A stretch of 64,000 nt of DNA from NCBI RefSeq assembly GCF_022985175.1, contig NC_066885.1:14312560-14376559 (forward strand), written 5' to 3'. The DNA comes from Labeo rohita. Lineage: Eukaryota > Chordata > Actinopteri > Cypriniformes > Cyprinidae. Both the position numbers and the translations under genes were made by a program. This document shows, in pieces, positions 22,601 through 36,600 of the stretch (position 1 is the stretch's first letter; every line of letters starts with the position of its first letter). Below the pieces are notes generated by a model, which ran no database searches, had not been told where the DNA came from, and saw only the letters and a list, made by a program, of their open reading frames with translations.

Positions 22601-25600
22601 TTATGAGTCGTATTATAAGGAATCAAAATACAGCACGTTTTTTGAACAAATTACACTGATTCTTTTACGCTGACCGCAGACAAAGAGTCACAAAGAGTCT
22701 GATTTCTAAATGAATTACTCAAATGAACTGGTAAAACCAGAGCAGTTGTTGCTGAATTGATCTGAGTGACTTACTGAACTGCAAACTAGTCATGATGCCT
22801 GACTGGAAACTCGAACTTGTTGGCTCGTAAAAAGTATTTAATCTAGGCTACTGCTTTTGAATGCAAGTCTTTAAAACATAACACTGATGCTGATCGGCCA
22901 AAATCACATGCAGAGGTAACGCAAACCGCGTCCTTGTGTGAACGCCCCCATTAGGCTGTATTATAGGATTTCATTATTGCTTTATTGCTTGCCTCTCATT
23001 TCATACATTACAAATCTCCCCCATCTCTCTGTCAGGTTAATGTGCTGTTAGTGGTGTGACAAATAGCTGTGCATTTTGCTTATTGTAACTGTTCATTTGT
23101 ATACATCCCACAGTGCATTTCATTCCTCCCATGTGTCCCTCGCTCTCATGAACATCAACCTCAGTAGTGATTAATGTGTAATTCACAGGATAGCGTCTGA
23201 GATGTGTCGATCTGATCTTCAGTAAAGCTATTTCAGTCCGTCCTCATTCAGTCACATTTATTCACGCCGGTTTCTCCTCAGAAGAGATCAACGACTGAGA
23301 GAAGTGGCTGGAAGCGAAGTGTTCTTCTAGAAATAGTGCAGCTTTCTTCACTCGTATCGGAGGTGGCACCATTTTGTATTTGTAAAGCGTTACACGTAAT
23401 CCAAGATCTAAACTGAATTCGAGGCAGTTCATAATTCTGTAATCGAATGAGATTCACTTTAATTCAGTGTAGCTGTCCATAATCTACTCATGGGCTTATT
23501 ATAGTGGAGGATAAAACTAAAATAAGTATTTGCTTTTGACCTTTTATAGCACAGACTTTTTGTGGTGAATGTTTCTGCAAATATGCCATGAAGCAACTGC
23601 GAGTTTGGTATAAATAAACAGTTTTTCTGAGGGAGAGTCATTTTTGTTATGCTTTTTCAGGCCGGTGCTTTGTGTAGAATGAACTATTTAATTTCACGGT
23701 TCGCACATTTCATGGAGGCGTACTGCTGCTCCTCTCCTTTTTGTTTATGGTTTTCCTCTTTTTGCTCTAGTATGCAAGTGAGGGAGCAAATGGCTGAAAC
23801 TGAATTTGACCTTGATCTGGAGGAGATGATGGTTGAAAGTGAATGTCTGTTTTATTTGTGTAGTAGACATGGGGTTTGTTTACTCGTTTGTGAGTAGATG
23901 GATGTCAATGTTTGTAATATGATGTACTCATAACAAATTAGCAGAAATAAATTAATTATATAAAATAATAATCATATGTGATGTGTCATGCAGGGATATT
24001 TATAAGAATGTCTGCTCTAATAATAGTTAATATGAAGGAATTTTCTGTATTGATTTCACAGGTGTTGTACATGTATTTTGAATTATGCATTGCATTGTGT
24101 TTTACGGTTGAAGTAAATGTCTCTAAAATGAACAAATTATGATCCAGCAGAAAAATTGCCTGTACCTTTTTAAGTGTTTTTTTTTTTTTTAAATATCCTT
24201 TTACTGGTTTTCACTGTAAATTATAAAGTAGTTCATCGTTTTTACTTTTAAAGTCCATATATTTGACAGTAATTTACAGAAAAATTACAAAATACAATGT
24301 TAAACCATTTAAAGGTTTCACTTTATAGTATATGGCAAGTAAACTAGTGCCTTTTTTTCCTGGATTTTTCTTTTTTTCTAGACTCTGTTTTAATGGTTAA
24401 ATTAAATTTTATTAATCAAAAAGCATATCTAATTAATTGAAATCATGGAATTTACACAATTTAACAGCAATTTATTAACCAGTTAAGAAAAAATATGTTT
24501 TAAGGCATTTTTTTTCTTATATTTTAGTTTGAGTTTTATTTTGACCAAATTCAGTTTTTTTTTGTACTTTTCTGTGTTCCATTTTCCATTTTAATGGTTT
24601 TTTTCAGTTTTAATCAATAAAACTCTATATAATTTATTTAAAAAAAAAAAACTTTAATAAATAAATAAAAAAAAACTAGAATCTAAAATCATATTGTGAT
24701 ATCTTGAATACTTCGAGTTATAGGCACACAAACTTTGGAAAAAGAATATTTATTGCACTCAGACAGGTATGTTCAATGCAGTTATCTTGACCGAAGGAAA
24801 CGAGATATATCTCTAGTTTCAATTTTTTGTTCTTCACACGTTCCTCTTTAAAAGAAAAGAAGTCTCATATTTTTGCAAATTGACCCACATTTGGTTTTTA
24901 ACCACTGAAAATGTGTACAATTTACCCCTAGAGCCATTTTGAAATTCCAGTATCTCTGGAATCAAACCATACAGGACCTTAAAAATGAAGATGGAAAGTT
25001 TGCAATGGTAAGACGCAATATCTAAAAGGGCATTAGGATATCTTTAATTTTTTTTTTAATTGCATACAAACTTTGGAGTAAAAACTTGAAAAGTGCTGTT
25101 TTCCCATTTTTGAGTGGTCACCATTGGCACATAATGTAACAAAGATTGCTAAAGTCAACAGATTTTACTAATAGAGCTACTATTAGTAATGCTGCCACAA
25201 TTGTGAAATCATTTTTGGCTTAAAATTCCAGGTGAAATTTGCCATTTTGACCCCCTCTACAATATAGTGGGTTACACATTAAGTATTCATCAATGACATT
25301 TAGTATTTTGGCTTACATCACTATACATGTCTATCTATCTTCAGAAAAAAAAAAAAAAAAATTAGCAAAATCAAAAATTTGAGCCGGGGACCTCTGGTTA
25401 GTTGAGTAAAAAGATATAGTCTTAAATAAAAACACATAAGACTGCATAATACCATCAAAAGTGACACCATAACCAATCACAACTTTAAAAATTACGATCC
25501 TTTGTGACACATTTGTGTGTAAAGCTGTTAGTTTCAGTCTGAAATAGTCAAATCTCATCACACAATTGTATTTTTGTGATCAATCATTCCTGTAACTTCA

Positions 25601-26546
25601 TGTGTTCCCTGCAGTCTAGAAGCCAGTATTATATTGTAAACCTCTTCACACACGTACTGTACACTTAATGCTCATAGTTGAGTTCTTATTAAAGAGCTTG
25701 AGAACAGAGTGTTCTGCTCTCCTTTCAGTTTTAAAATATGACAATGAGCTGAGAATCGTGTTCCTCTCTGAGGCACTGGCACTTGAGAAATTTGTGCTAA
25801 AAGTGGCTTTCGGGAACAAGCTATATACGTGTTGTTTGAATATAAGTCGTCAGCTACTCTCCCCTTGTGTGTTTAGATGGAGGGTCGTTGCTGCAGTTGG
25901 TGTGTGAGGGAGATTTCGAGGCCGTGCTCTTCAGCTCTGCGGTGCAGGGGCTGCTGGGAGGTGCTCCAGAAGAGGATGACAGTATTGAAGCCTATCTGGA
26001 AAGACAGGTGCTGTCTTACCTGAGCAATGCCACTGAAGACCAGAGGAGCGACAGGTAAGGATTTAGAACATATGACGGCTGGCTTTTTGTTTTAAACTGT
26101 ACTTGCATAAATAACACAGAATGTGTAACTGTGTTGTTTTGTACTATAAAACTCTGAACTTCACCATAATGAGAAATAGCACTGTGCTCTTAAATGCTGA
26201 GGGCACATACATATTCTGTTTAAAATGTGTATTTTATGTGAGTTAATTCAATTCATTAGAATCTACATGCAAATGAGGACAAATTTAATTAGTGAAACTG
26301 TAATACTATTAATTTAAATTACACTACTGCCTAAAGATGTCCTCAATTAGATGCACTCATTGTGGCTGTTAAATTACAGGAGGTTTGGTCTTTTATTGCA
26401 GTAGATTTACAGTTAAATAGCGCTGTTTAAATCAGTTTTCTTCTATGGTGTGAAATGACTTCTTTATTGTGATTAATGATTTTTATTTGTCCTGCCTACT
26501 ATAATTGGCTATGAATTATTTAGGAGTTCAGGATGTCCCACCACTG

Positions 26547-26582
<36 letters not shown>

Positions 26583-29500
26583 TCTGTTTACTGTAAATAT
26601 ACAGTTTCTGTGGAAGGTTAGGTCTATTGATGGGTGATTTGTTAAATTCTTTTGTTGCATTGATGGAATTTGTATCATATCAGTCATTTATACAATTTGA
26701 AAGTGCCTTTAAACATGCTAAATAAGATATTGCTAGATTTGTTAGTTTGCATTCAAAACTTTTATGAAAATAGCTATTTGTGACCCTGGGCCGAAAGACC
26801 ATTCATAAGTAGTGCAGGTATATCTGTAGCAATAGCCAAAAATACATTGGGTCAAAATTATTTTTTCTTTTATGCCAAAAATCATTAGGATGTTAAGTAA
26901 AGATTATGTTCCATGAAGATACTTTGTAAATTTTCCACTGTATATATCAATTTTTGATTAGTAATATGCATTGCTAAAACTCCATTTGGACAACTTTAAA
27001 GGTGATTTTTCTTAATATTAGATTATTAGATTTTTTTTTTTTTTTTTTGCACCCTCAGATTCCTAGTTGTGTCTCAGCCAAATATTGTCCTATCCTAACA
27101 AAGGACAAGGATCTTGTATGTATACCTGTAACCAACTGAATTGTAAATTCTTGCACTTGGCAAATGTAAACAGCCTACATTTATGCTAATTAACTACATT
27201 ACTTGACAGAATTAGACAGACCACTTATATTTTGTCTTTTATTGTTTTTATTTAACTGATTTGAGAAGTTGTTTTTCACACTTAGTATACAGTTTTATGC
27301 GAAAGTTTGTGAACCTCTTGCAGAATCTGTGAAAATGTGAATAATTTTAACAAAATAAGAGAGATCATACAAAATGCATGTTATTTTTTTTATTTAGTGT
27401 CCTGAGTAAGCTATTTAACAATAGATGTTTACATATAGTCCACAAGACCAAAAAATGGCTGGAATTATTCAAATAATCCCCTTCAAAAGGGGATTATTAT
27501 TTTTTTTGGATTATTTTTTTTTGTGATGGTTGTTCACGAGTCCCTTGTTTGTTCTGAACAGTTAAACTGAGCACTGTTCTTCTGAAAAATCCTCCAGGTC
27601 CTTCAGATTCTTGAGTTTTCCAGCATCTTTTGCATATTTGAACCCTTTCCAACAATGAGTGTATGGTTTTGAGATCCATCTTTTCACAATGAGGACAATT
27701 GAGGGGCTATTAAAAAGGTTTAACACAACTATTAAAAAGGGTCAAACATTCACTGATGCTCCAGAAGGAGAAATAATGCATTAAGAGTCAGGGGGTGAAA
27801 ACTTTTGAATTTGAATCATGCAAGTATCTTCTGTTGCTTCCAAAGGGTTGTACTAAATGGGGAAAAAAATATTTTAACAGAATAAGAAAAAATTGGACAC
27901 ATTCATCCTGTTCAAAAGTTTTCACCCCCGACTCTTAATGCATCGTGTTTTCTGCTGGAGCATCAGTGAGTGTTTGAACCTTTTTTAATAGTTGTGTTTG
28001 AGTCCCTCAGTTGTCCTCAGTGTGAAAAGATGGATCTCAAAACCATACAATCACTGCTCTAAAGGGTTCAAATATGCAAAAGATGCTGGAAAACTGGAGA
28101 ATCTGCAGGACCTGGATGATTTTTCTGAAGAACAGTGCTCAGTTTAACTATTCAGAACAAACAAGGGACTCATGAACAACCATCACAAAACAAAAAAAAC
28201 AGTCGTAGATCATCCAGGAAACTACAAACGGTATTTGGAACCAAGGGTTATTTCAGGTTATTTTCATTTTCATGTCAGGGTTATTTTAATAATTTCAGCT
28301 ATTTTTGTTATGTAAACATCTTTTATGTAAAATATCTTACTCAGGACAGTACTAAATAAAAAAACATGCATTTTCTATGATCTCTCTTATTTTGTTAAAA
28401 TTATTCACATTTTCACAAATTCTCCAAACTTTCACATAAAACTGTATTTGGATTAGTAACCAAAAAACAGCAACAAAACAATTCTGTTGTTCATTCATCT
28501 TTAAAATTTGTATAATGTTAATTCATTTCTCATGCAGAACACAATATATAAAGAAAATCAATGGGATCCAGTGGTGTTTGTTGTATTATAGACAAAAACA
28601 CACTGTGACTTTTTTTAAATATCATCTTTTGTCTTTCATGAAAGAAAGTCCTAAAGATGACCGAATGTTCATTCACACAGAGCAAGAAACACAAAACTAG
28701 AACGCTTCCATTATAATCAAGGAAGCTGACTGCGCTGTAAGTGCATTGTGTAGCGCTACGCAAGGACTTTTAGTGGTTGATGGTGGCTTCAGCTGAGTGT
28801 AGCGTTTTATTGTGTTGAGAATGAATAAAACCATACAGAAGGGTTCAAACACTGTCCCCCTCCTTTCAGCCATAAATTATTAATTTTCGATAAGCCCACT
28901 TTAACATCCTTTCTCTCCAGAGAAAGAACGAGTCGAGGAAAGGAGGGTTGCGCCGCGCTCCTCCGCCGTGCCTCTCTTCTTATCTCTCCTCGGCTCGATC
29001 ACGCTCCCTCTCGCTTTATTTTTCTTTCCATACAGCCTCTCTCATTGTGGCTACTGTGAGAGAGGCAGAAAGTAGCTGTAGATGAGTGAAGTGGCTTGAA
29101 TAATGAGTGATGCTTTCTGTTGAGAGATTAGATGCAGGTAGATTGATGTTTGCGTGCTGTTGAATGCAAGCGCGATGTGTGTCATTTGGTTTTTTTCCTT
29201 TTTCTTTTTGTCCTCACCTGCTTTTTCTGTTGCATTCATGTGTGTTCTCATTTATCCATCATGTATTATTTTAAAGGGACTAAAATATACAATGAGATTC
29301 ATGACTCGCAACCGTTTCTCTCCTGTGAGAATACATCAGCGCTGTAGATTGTGAATGCGTGTGGATGTGTGTGCATGTAAATACGTCCTTTCTCAATGGC
29401 ATCTAGGGACTGACTCCACCGTAGAGCAGAATTACAATCTCAGGTCTTTGATTTCAGCAGGCAGCATGTTGCTGCCACCAGATTCATTCTTTCAGGTCTG

Positions 29501-32500
29501 TACATTTGGAGTCCAAAGCCACAAAAGTGTGATGTTTTCAAAAAATAAACATTTACCTGATGGATCTTGTGGTGGTAGTCAACGTCTGGGTATTTCCACT
29601 GAATAAATCTAGTGGCTGTAATGAGATCGGCTCACAAACATGCATGTTTCTGAACTTGATCTCTTATTTGCTGTAGAGAAACTGCTCTGCTGGCGTTGGC
29701 AGTTGGATGTCTGAACCTTTTCGCTCAGAGTAATTGGACTGGGCCGCCCGTTGAGCTCCACATCTCGGATTTTCTGCCTGAAGCCTTGCTACAGAAATTC
29801 TCACAGGTATAGTACCATGATGCAATTGTGACTACACACACGACTATTGTCGTCATTGTCTTTAATGATTGTCTGAAAATATTTGACACGTTATGCGTGT
29901 GTGTGTGTGTGTATACACGTATATCACGGGCGTTTCCGCTGAGTGTCGTCTCAAAATATTGGATAAGAAACAAAAAATAGTAGTGCAAAAATAAAATGGC
30001 AGCAATATTATAAAATATAACATTAAATTTTGTGATTACCAGGGTTGAAGCACTTTAAGCACATAAGGAAAAAGACATTACATATTATTTAGCAAGCCTG
30101 TAACCACCTAAATCAGTTATTACAAAAACATTTTTGTCAAATCCAGGGGATTTGCCATAGGAATATGATGTTTTTATAACATTTATAACTGTTATAGTGT
30201 CAGCTGTGGTCCGATCTCACTGAAACTTTGCATGCTTGTTTAGAATCACATGTCGTATGTGCTCAGCGGGTTTCGTGAAGTTTTGAGTTTTCGTTTAGGC
30301 TTTATAGGCTTTTGGGTATATTTGTACAGGCACTTTTCTAAAGGAACCCATTATAGCTTCCCAAAGAGTACGTTTCAACAAGTTTTTGATAATTATTGAC
30401 CTAGAGAGTCCACAGAATTGCACTGCTGTTTTTTTTTGGGGGTTTTTTTTTTTTTTTTTTTCCAGACTGAGTGAAAACCTAGGACTAGTTTGCAAAAGTA
30501 GTTTTTTCACATCTTCTTTTGGTTGACAGCAGTGGTTCTAGAGGCAAAGTTGTCCGGAACGAGGAAGTCTATCATACGATACGAATGTTGCATGTATGCA
30601 CAAAAAACTGCGCAATGTGCAATCGTTTACACCTTTAAAAAAAATGCTAATACTCCCCTCCAGTGGCCGATTCCTCTCAGATTTCTCACAGACCTTTGGG
30701 GCTGTGAGTCAAACAGGCCCACCAAATTTGATTCCAATCACCCTCCATTAACCTTGTCTAACAGGTGCTCAAACTTCATCGGCCAATAGTGGCCATGTTT
30801 TTTTTGAGATGCGCAAATGTCCCCATAGACACTTGTGGCACTTTGGACCAAGACTGCACAGTGATTTTCATGTTGATGGGACAAATGGTTGCATAGTTAT
30901 AGCTGTTTTTGTTTTTTGTTTTTTCCATCTTATAAGCACCACTTCCCACCCCCAGAGAATCTTACTGCACTGGTTTGGTTCAGATCGAGCCAAAAATCTA
31001 GTTCGCAAAAGTGAGCTTTGGAAATATCAGAAAATTTCGCCAAGCTCACGATTGAATGCCTTCTGTCTGGCATGAGCCAATGATTCCAACCACATAAGAC
31101 ACTTGAGCCTGCGACTGACGGTGTAAGAGTTATGAGTGATTTTTGTACTTTCCATTGCTGTAGCGCCCCCATCAGGCTGATTTGGGGTGAGCCTCAGTCA
31201 CATTGTAGGCGGTGTAAGTACTACCATCCCTCCAAGTTTCAAGTCTCTACGACTTGCGGTTCGGGCTGCACGATCGGTTTTACGTGGAAATCGCTCATCC
31301 GTGACCATTCTAACAACTACAGTCAGGTTTCAGCTCTAGAACCCCAAAAAAGTGTATAAATCATTTGTTTTTCAAAAGAAACATTGTCCAACAGGGGCAC
31401 CAGCAGGTAAAGTTACAGAAGGAGTCCACGTCTCTCTCGCCTATGAGCCCCAATTTTAACAGACCCCCTAAAGCATGCAGTGAGTTTGATGGGGGGTAAT
31501 TGAGAATGAATGAGGAAAGTCAAGTGAGAGGGGGCAATGCCTCCATCAAGATATGATTGGATATCACTGGTAATGATCAGCTGTGATTGGTTCATGGGGT
31601 AAATCCCACCTCTTGTGTTCATGTGTGTTTGCAAGTCCGTCTGAAAGAACTATATAATGGCTATGGCTATATAATATTGACTGAACCCTTTGGATTAAGC
31701 ATTTTTTTGTTAATATCAGCACGTTTTTAATGAGTGAAAAAACCCAACTAAATGCTCATGTGAAATCATGTGATATGTGTGTAGGATGTATGTGTGTGTG
31801 ATGGATGGAATGGAAGGAGATGGCGATTCCAGGCAGGTCAGTGCTCTGGATAATGAGTGTGTCGAGGGCTGCAGGGTTGCTAATGAAACCTCTTAGGGCC
31901 CCTAATTATGCAGAGGTGAAGAGATTCTTCTCCCTAATGCCCCACGGAGGCCTTGTGGATCCCTGGAGAGGCACTGTATGTGTGTGTGTGTGTAACACTT
32001 TCTGCTGTCTCACACCTTTCTAAAGCTGCTGATTTATCAGCCTTGTCTTAGAGAGCACAGACCCTCTAAATTAGACTGAGAGCAGCACACATGGAGAGAG
32101 ATGGATGGACTGAAGGCACTTACCATCAGTAAGGCCTGAATATAAAACTCATAAAATGAATTTAATAAATATAACAAAAATAGGGCCTGAAACTCATCGT
32201 ATGAAGTCGTATTTATTCTATTAATTTTTATAATGAAATGGTTTAATATGAATTTAAAGGAATAGTTCACCCAAAAATGAAAATTCTGTCATTAATTACT
32301 CACCATCATGTCGTTCCAAACCTGTAAAACGTTTGTTCATCTTCGGAACACAAATTAAGATGTTTTTGATGAGATCCAAGAGCTTTTTGACCCTGCATAG
32401 ACAGCAATGAAACTACCGTGATTAAGGCCCAGAAGGGTAGTAAGGAAATCGTTTAAAATAGTCCATGTGACATCAGTGGTTCAACCATGTTATGAAGCTA

Positions 32501-33592
32501 TGAAAATACTTTGTGTGTGCAGAGAAAACAAAAATAACGACTTTATTCAACAGTTTCTTCTCTTCTGTCTCAATCTTCGACGTATGTTCACTAGAGTAGC
32601 TTGACGTGTGCCTTTTGAGAATTTGTGCATTTGTGACCTTGTTACTAAAATGTGATTAAATGCAATCAAAATCTCATATTTGTCATTTTATAATGCTAAA
32701 CTTAAATATAGTTAATATTATACAAATTTAGTGTTAAAACTACAGAATTCGTAAAAAGTTTGCAAAGTAATGCAGTAAAAAAAAACATGTCACTTAAACT
32801 GCCTATTTTAAGACTGCCTAATTTAGCTTTTTTTTATAAACTTATTTTCCATGTATGCATTTCATGAATTTTAATACTTTTTATTTGATTTTTAGGAAAA
32901 ATGTTAAAAACTACAAGATGTCTCTAATTCTGTGAGAAGTTTTAATTTTCTCTAACCTTGTTTCGTTTCTCTCTCTCTCTTGTAATCTCTCTCTGCCTTT
33001 TCCTGTTTATCTCGCACATATATACATACGCACACACATACGCACACACATACACACACAGCCTGCAGCCCTGAACACGGCTGTGTTGTCCAGTCTTCAG
33101 CTGGATGGAGAGTCTGTCTACAGTCTAGTGTCCAACCCCCTCCTGCTGCTGCTGACCAGAGTCATATTCGTCAACTGTGGCGCCAAACTGGAGACCCTTC
33201 AGGTGAGATACACAATCACTTTTTGCACCACTGCAGGAATGCAGCAGAATTCACCTTGGTTGGGAACACAAGATGAAGCAGCAGGACAGTTACACTATAA
33301 CTTGATGTAGTATGTAGATAATATACATTGAAATAATATCAAAACACTGATGGGAAACTGCTTTCAGGGATAAGGAGTGCTCTGTGATTTAAGTTTACTT
33401 TAACTTGAGTAACTCAATACAGTGCGTGTTGGTAATTTAGGAGCTATCACTTTTTAATTTAACTCTCATACAGTATGTTTGAGGTCATTACTCCAAGCTT
33501 GCTCCTGTGTGCATTACTGAAAGAGCCGATGAAGAATTATGAGGCTGTCAAAAATAGTTAATTTATGACCATGTTTCTTTTCTGGCTCTCTT

Positions 33593-33632
<40 letters not shown>

Positions 33633-36600
33633 AGGTCCTCACCCATAACACAGCAGTAGATGATTAGGATGGATCTGTGTCTGCTAATGCTTGCGTTACT
33701 CAGTCCCATATTTGTGTGTTACATGATCCTCCAACAGCAGGTTGAGTGTTTGTTTGTGGTGGTGTTCACAAATTCTTGTATTCACAAGGAACAAAATCTG
33801 CGGTCTGGCTCACAAACAATAAAAGTGTGGTGTGTAAATTTCCTCAGGTGAAACTGAAAAAAATGATCAGTTTCCAAAAAGACTTCCTAGATATATTTAA
33901 CACAGGTAGTCCTGCTCCAAAGTCTTTATCATGGAAGTGTATTGAAACAACCAAAGCATTTATACTCTTCAAACTGTGAATGGTTGTAGCTTCATATTTA
34001 CACTATCAGTATGTACACTACCATTAGGGCTGCACAATTAGTCGAATTTCTAATCGTGATTACAGTTACAGATGCCACAATTATGTAATCGTTCAAAGGC
34101 GCAATTACAAAAAAAAAAATCAATAAAATTCACTTACATTATTCTGCTTTCTTAAAGGGGTGCTATTAGGGGGGTTGTTAATAAAGGCCTCCTTTAGTGA
34201 ATCGATGTCTTTTTGTAAGAAAAATATCCATATTTAAAATGTGAGAATCACTTCAATCTAGCTTATGCTAACAGTTGTACACAGAACTTGCTTCTTTGAC
34301 AAGGGGCGTGGCAGTACTGAAACACCGTCTAAGTGGTTTGCCAGTCGCAACGCAGTAGGACAGCTAACCAATCACAACACATTTCGTTTTTCAGAAGGCA
34401 GGCCTTCATTAAACCCGGAACTAATCGAGCCATTTGTGCCAGGCTGGGAGAAATGTATTGTAATGATGTAAATTATGTTCGAACCACCAAGCATGAAAGC
34501 ATGTTCAAGTACACCCCTAAAACAAAATCAAGACTTTGTAAAAGAGCATAATAGGACCCCTTTAAGATGTGTGGGGGTGTGTGTGTGTGAGTGAGAGAGT
34601 GTGTGTATTTTTCCTACAGGTTATCTTAAGGGTTTTTTTTTTTCTCATTGTTTTAATTTAAAATTTTTTACTTTTTTATATGTAAAGAAGAAACTATAAA
34701 AATGGCATGTAGTTGCTTCAAACAATGGTATAAAGCTATTCAAAACATCATTCAATGTAAATTGTGATAATCATAATTAATAATTACAATTACAATTTCA
34801 AGGAAATAATCGACAATTATGATTTTTGTCTTAATCGTGCAGCCCTAACTAGTATTGAGGGGAAAAAAGTGTTTGATAAGATTTATTTAGATGTTTTTGA
34901 ATGTGTTTCTGAAGTCTTTTGTGCTCTTAGGATGCATTTATTTGGTCAAAAATTGAAATATGGTATAAGATTACAATTTAAAATAACAGTTTTCTACTGA
35001 ACACATTTTAAAACATAATTTATTCCTGTGATGGCAAAGCTACATTTTCAGCAGTCTTCAGTGTCACATGATCATTCAGAAAACTTTCTAATATGCTGTT
35101 TTGATGCTCAAGAAACATTTCAGGGATGTGGTGCTTAATATTTTTGTGGAAATTGTGATGTTTTTTTTTTTTTTTTTTTTCAGGATACTTTGAATTAAGT
35201 TAGAAAGCACAGCGTTTTTTTTTTTTTTTTTTTTTTTTTTTTAGTCTTTTATAACATCGTAAATGTCTTTACTATGCCATTAATTAATTTAATGCATCCT
35301 TGCTTCTTACTGACCTCAAACTTTTGAATGAAAGTTTATATCAGTAAAGAAGTGTCATAAAACAGCATAAATCATCCATACAACTTGTAATTTACGTTCT
35401 TCATAAGCCCTACAGTTGTGAAGAACCGACTACTATTTAAAATGTTATTCTCAAATGTCGTCTACTATGTGGCAAATTATGGTTCAGTTCTGTTTAAAAA
35501 AAACTGCTGATGGCTCATTACAGCAAGAAAAATAACATCCCAGCTACAATTTCTTTGCCATGCACAGTATGGACTAATTGTAAAGTCACAGGAGTTATGG
35601 CGCCCACTTCCACAGGAGCAGCCTGTCGATAATGCCAGCAATTGATTCATTTATTATACATTCAATGTGTTTCCACTTTCTTAGAAACCCTGAAAATCTT
35701 CATCAGTAGAACTAAAGCTGAAGGTGCCTGTTTCATGTTGACAGTCAGAATAGGATTATTTCTGTGTCCGCAAACATGCGCATTTCACTAAGTGTGTGTA
35801 TAAGAGCGAGAGAGATATGCGGCTGTCATGCGTTCAGTTCAAACACTGTGTTCTCTCTTTCGAAGCAGTATAGTAAAGCCTTAATCTTTTGCAGTTAGTT
35901 TTGTTTATTAAATTGTAAATATTAAACTGCTTATTTTCCCAGCAGGGTCTTCACTCTCTTACACTATTATAACTGTGAAGCCATTACACATGCTGTACCA
36001 TGTGTCTGTCTTTCGGTGAATATTTATGCGGTAAGACGGGCGTTACTAATGCATTTATATATTTATTATTTCTCCTTGTACGACTACAAGCACAGGGATG
36101 GAAACATTTCTGCTGTGATTAGTTGAGTGAGAGAGAGGCGCAGCGTGTCACACGCCCCCCACTGCCTCATGTTCCAGAACGTTATTTCATTAGCGCAAGA
36201 ACAAACAAACACAAACTCGGACTCTGGTCATTTACAGGGCAGATGCACCAGCATGCAGATTTACTGTTTGTGCGTTGTGTGGAAATAAGTTACTAAATGC
36301 GTCTCTCTAAACATTACAGCTCTGCGAGTTTGTTTGCACACTCAGAATGAAGCCAGGTTCTCTGTTTTGTTATTTTTTTCTGAGACATTGCGGATAACAT
36401 ACACTTTACAATATGGATGCATTCGTCCTTGACTGTAAGTCTGAGGGGAAAGTGGACTACGTTTACAGTTATAATGAATAAATGTTGCTTGTCTAGAACA
36501 GATGAGCTGGCAGTATGCTGTTTATTTCTTTAAACTTAAATGTCCATTTATAGCTAGTACTTTGCTCAAAGTCAACATATATACTGTACACTACTGTTCA

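Larger units (their letters stand above)
26055..29676 (+). other. ttc27: ttc27 intron 2
   Basis: 3.6 kb, phase 2. Contains a poly(T) run at 26550-26580, an interspersed repeat at 26779-27110, a 1.15-kb foldback at 27290-28444 and a GC-richer low-repeat island at about 28890-29120. Confidence 0.85.
29807..33061 (+). other. ttc27: ttc27 intron 3
   Basis: 3.3 kb, phase 0. Contains a (GT)n run at 29896-29913, a degraded interspersed repeat (30130-31395), the head of a GAATAGTTCACCC element (32256-32630) and alternating (CA)n just before exon 4. The rest is unremarkable. Confidence 0.85.

Noticed and set aside
20690..22650. CRISPR-like direct repeats with spacers
   Set aside because: Units are degenerate, spacers are themselves repeated, there are no cas genes, and the genome is eukaryotic. 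It is a minisatellite.
29035..29066. Hairpin as a microRNA gene
   Set aside because: The stem is only 10 bp with a 12-base loop and does not extend to precursor length.
33063..33068. CTGCAG as exon 4 acceptor
   Set aside because: It would put the exon out of frame. CACACAG ending at 33061 keeps frame and length relative to human TTC27.
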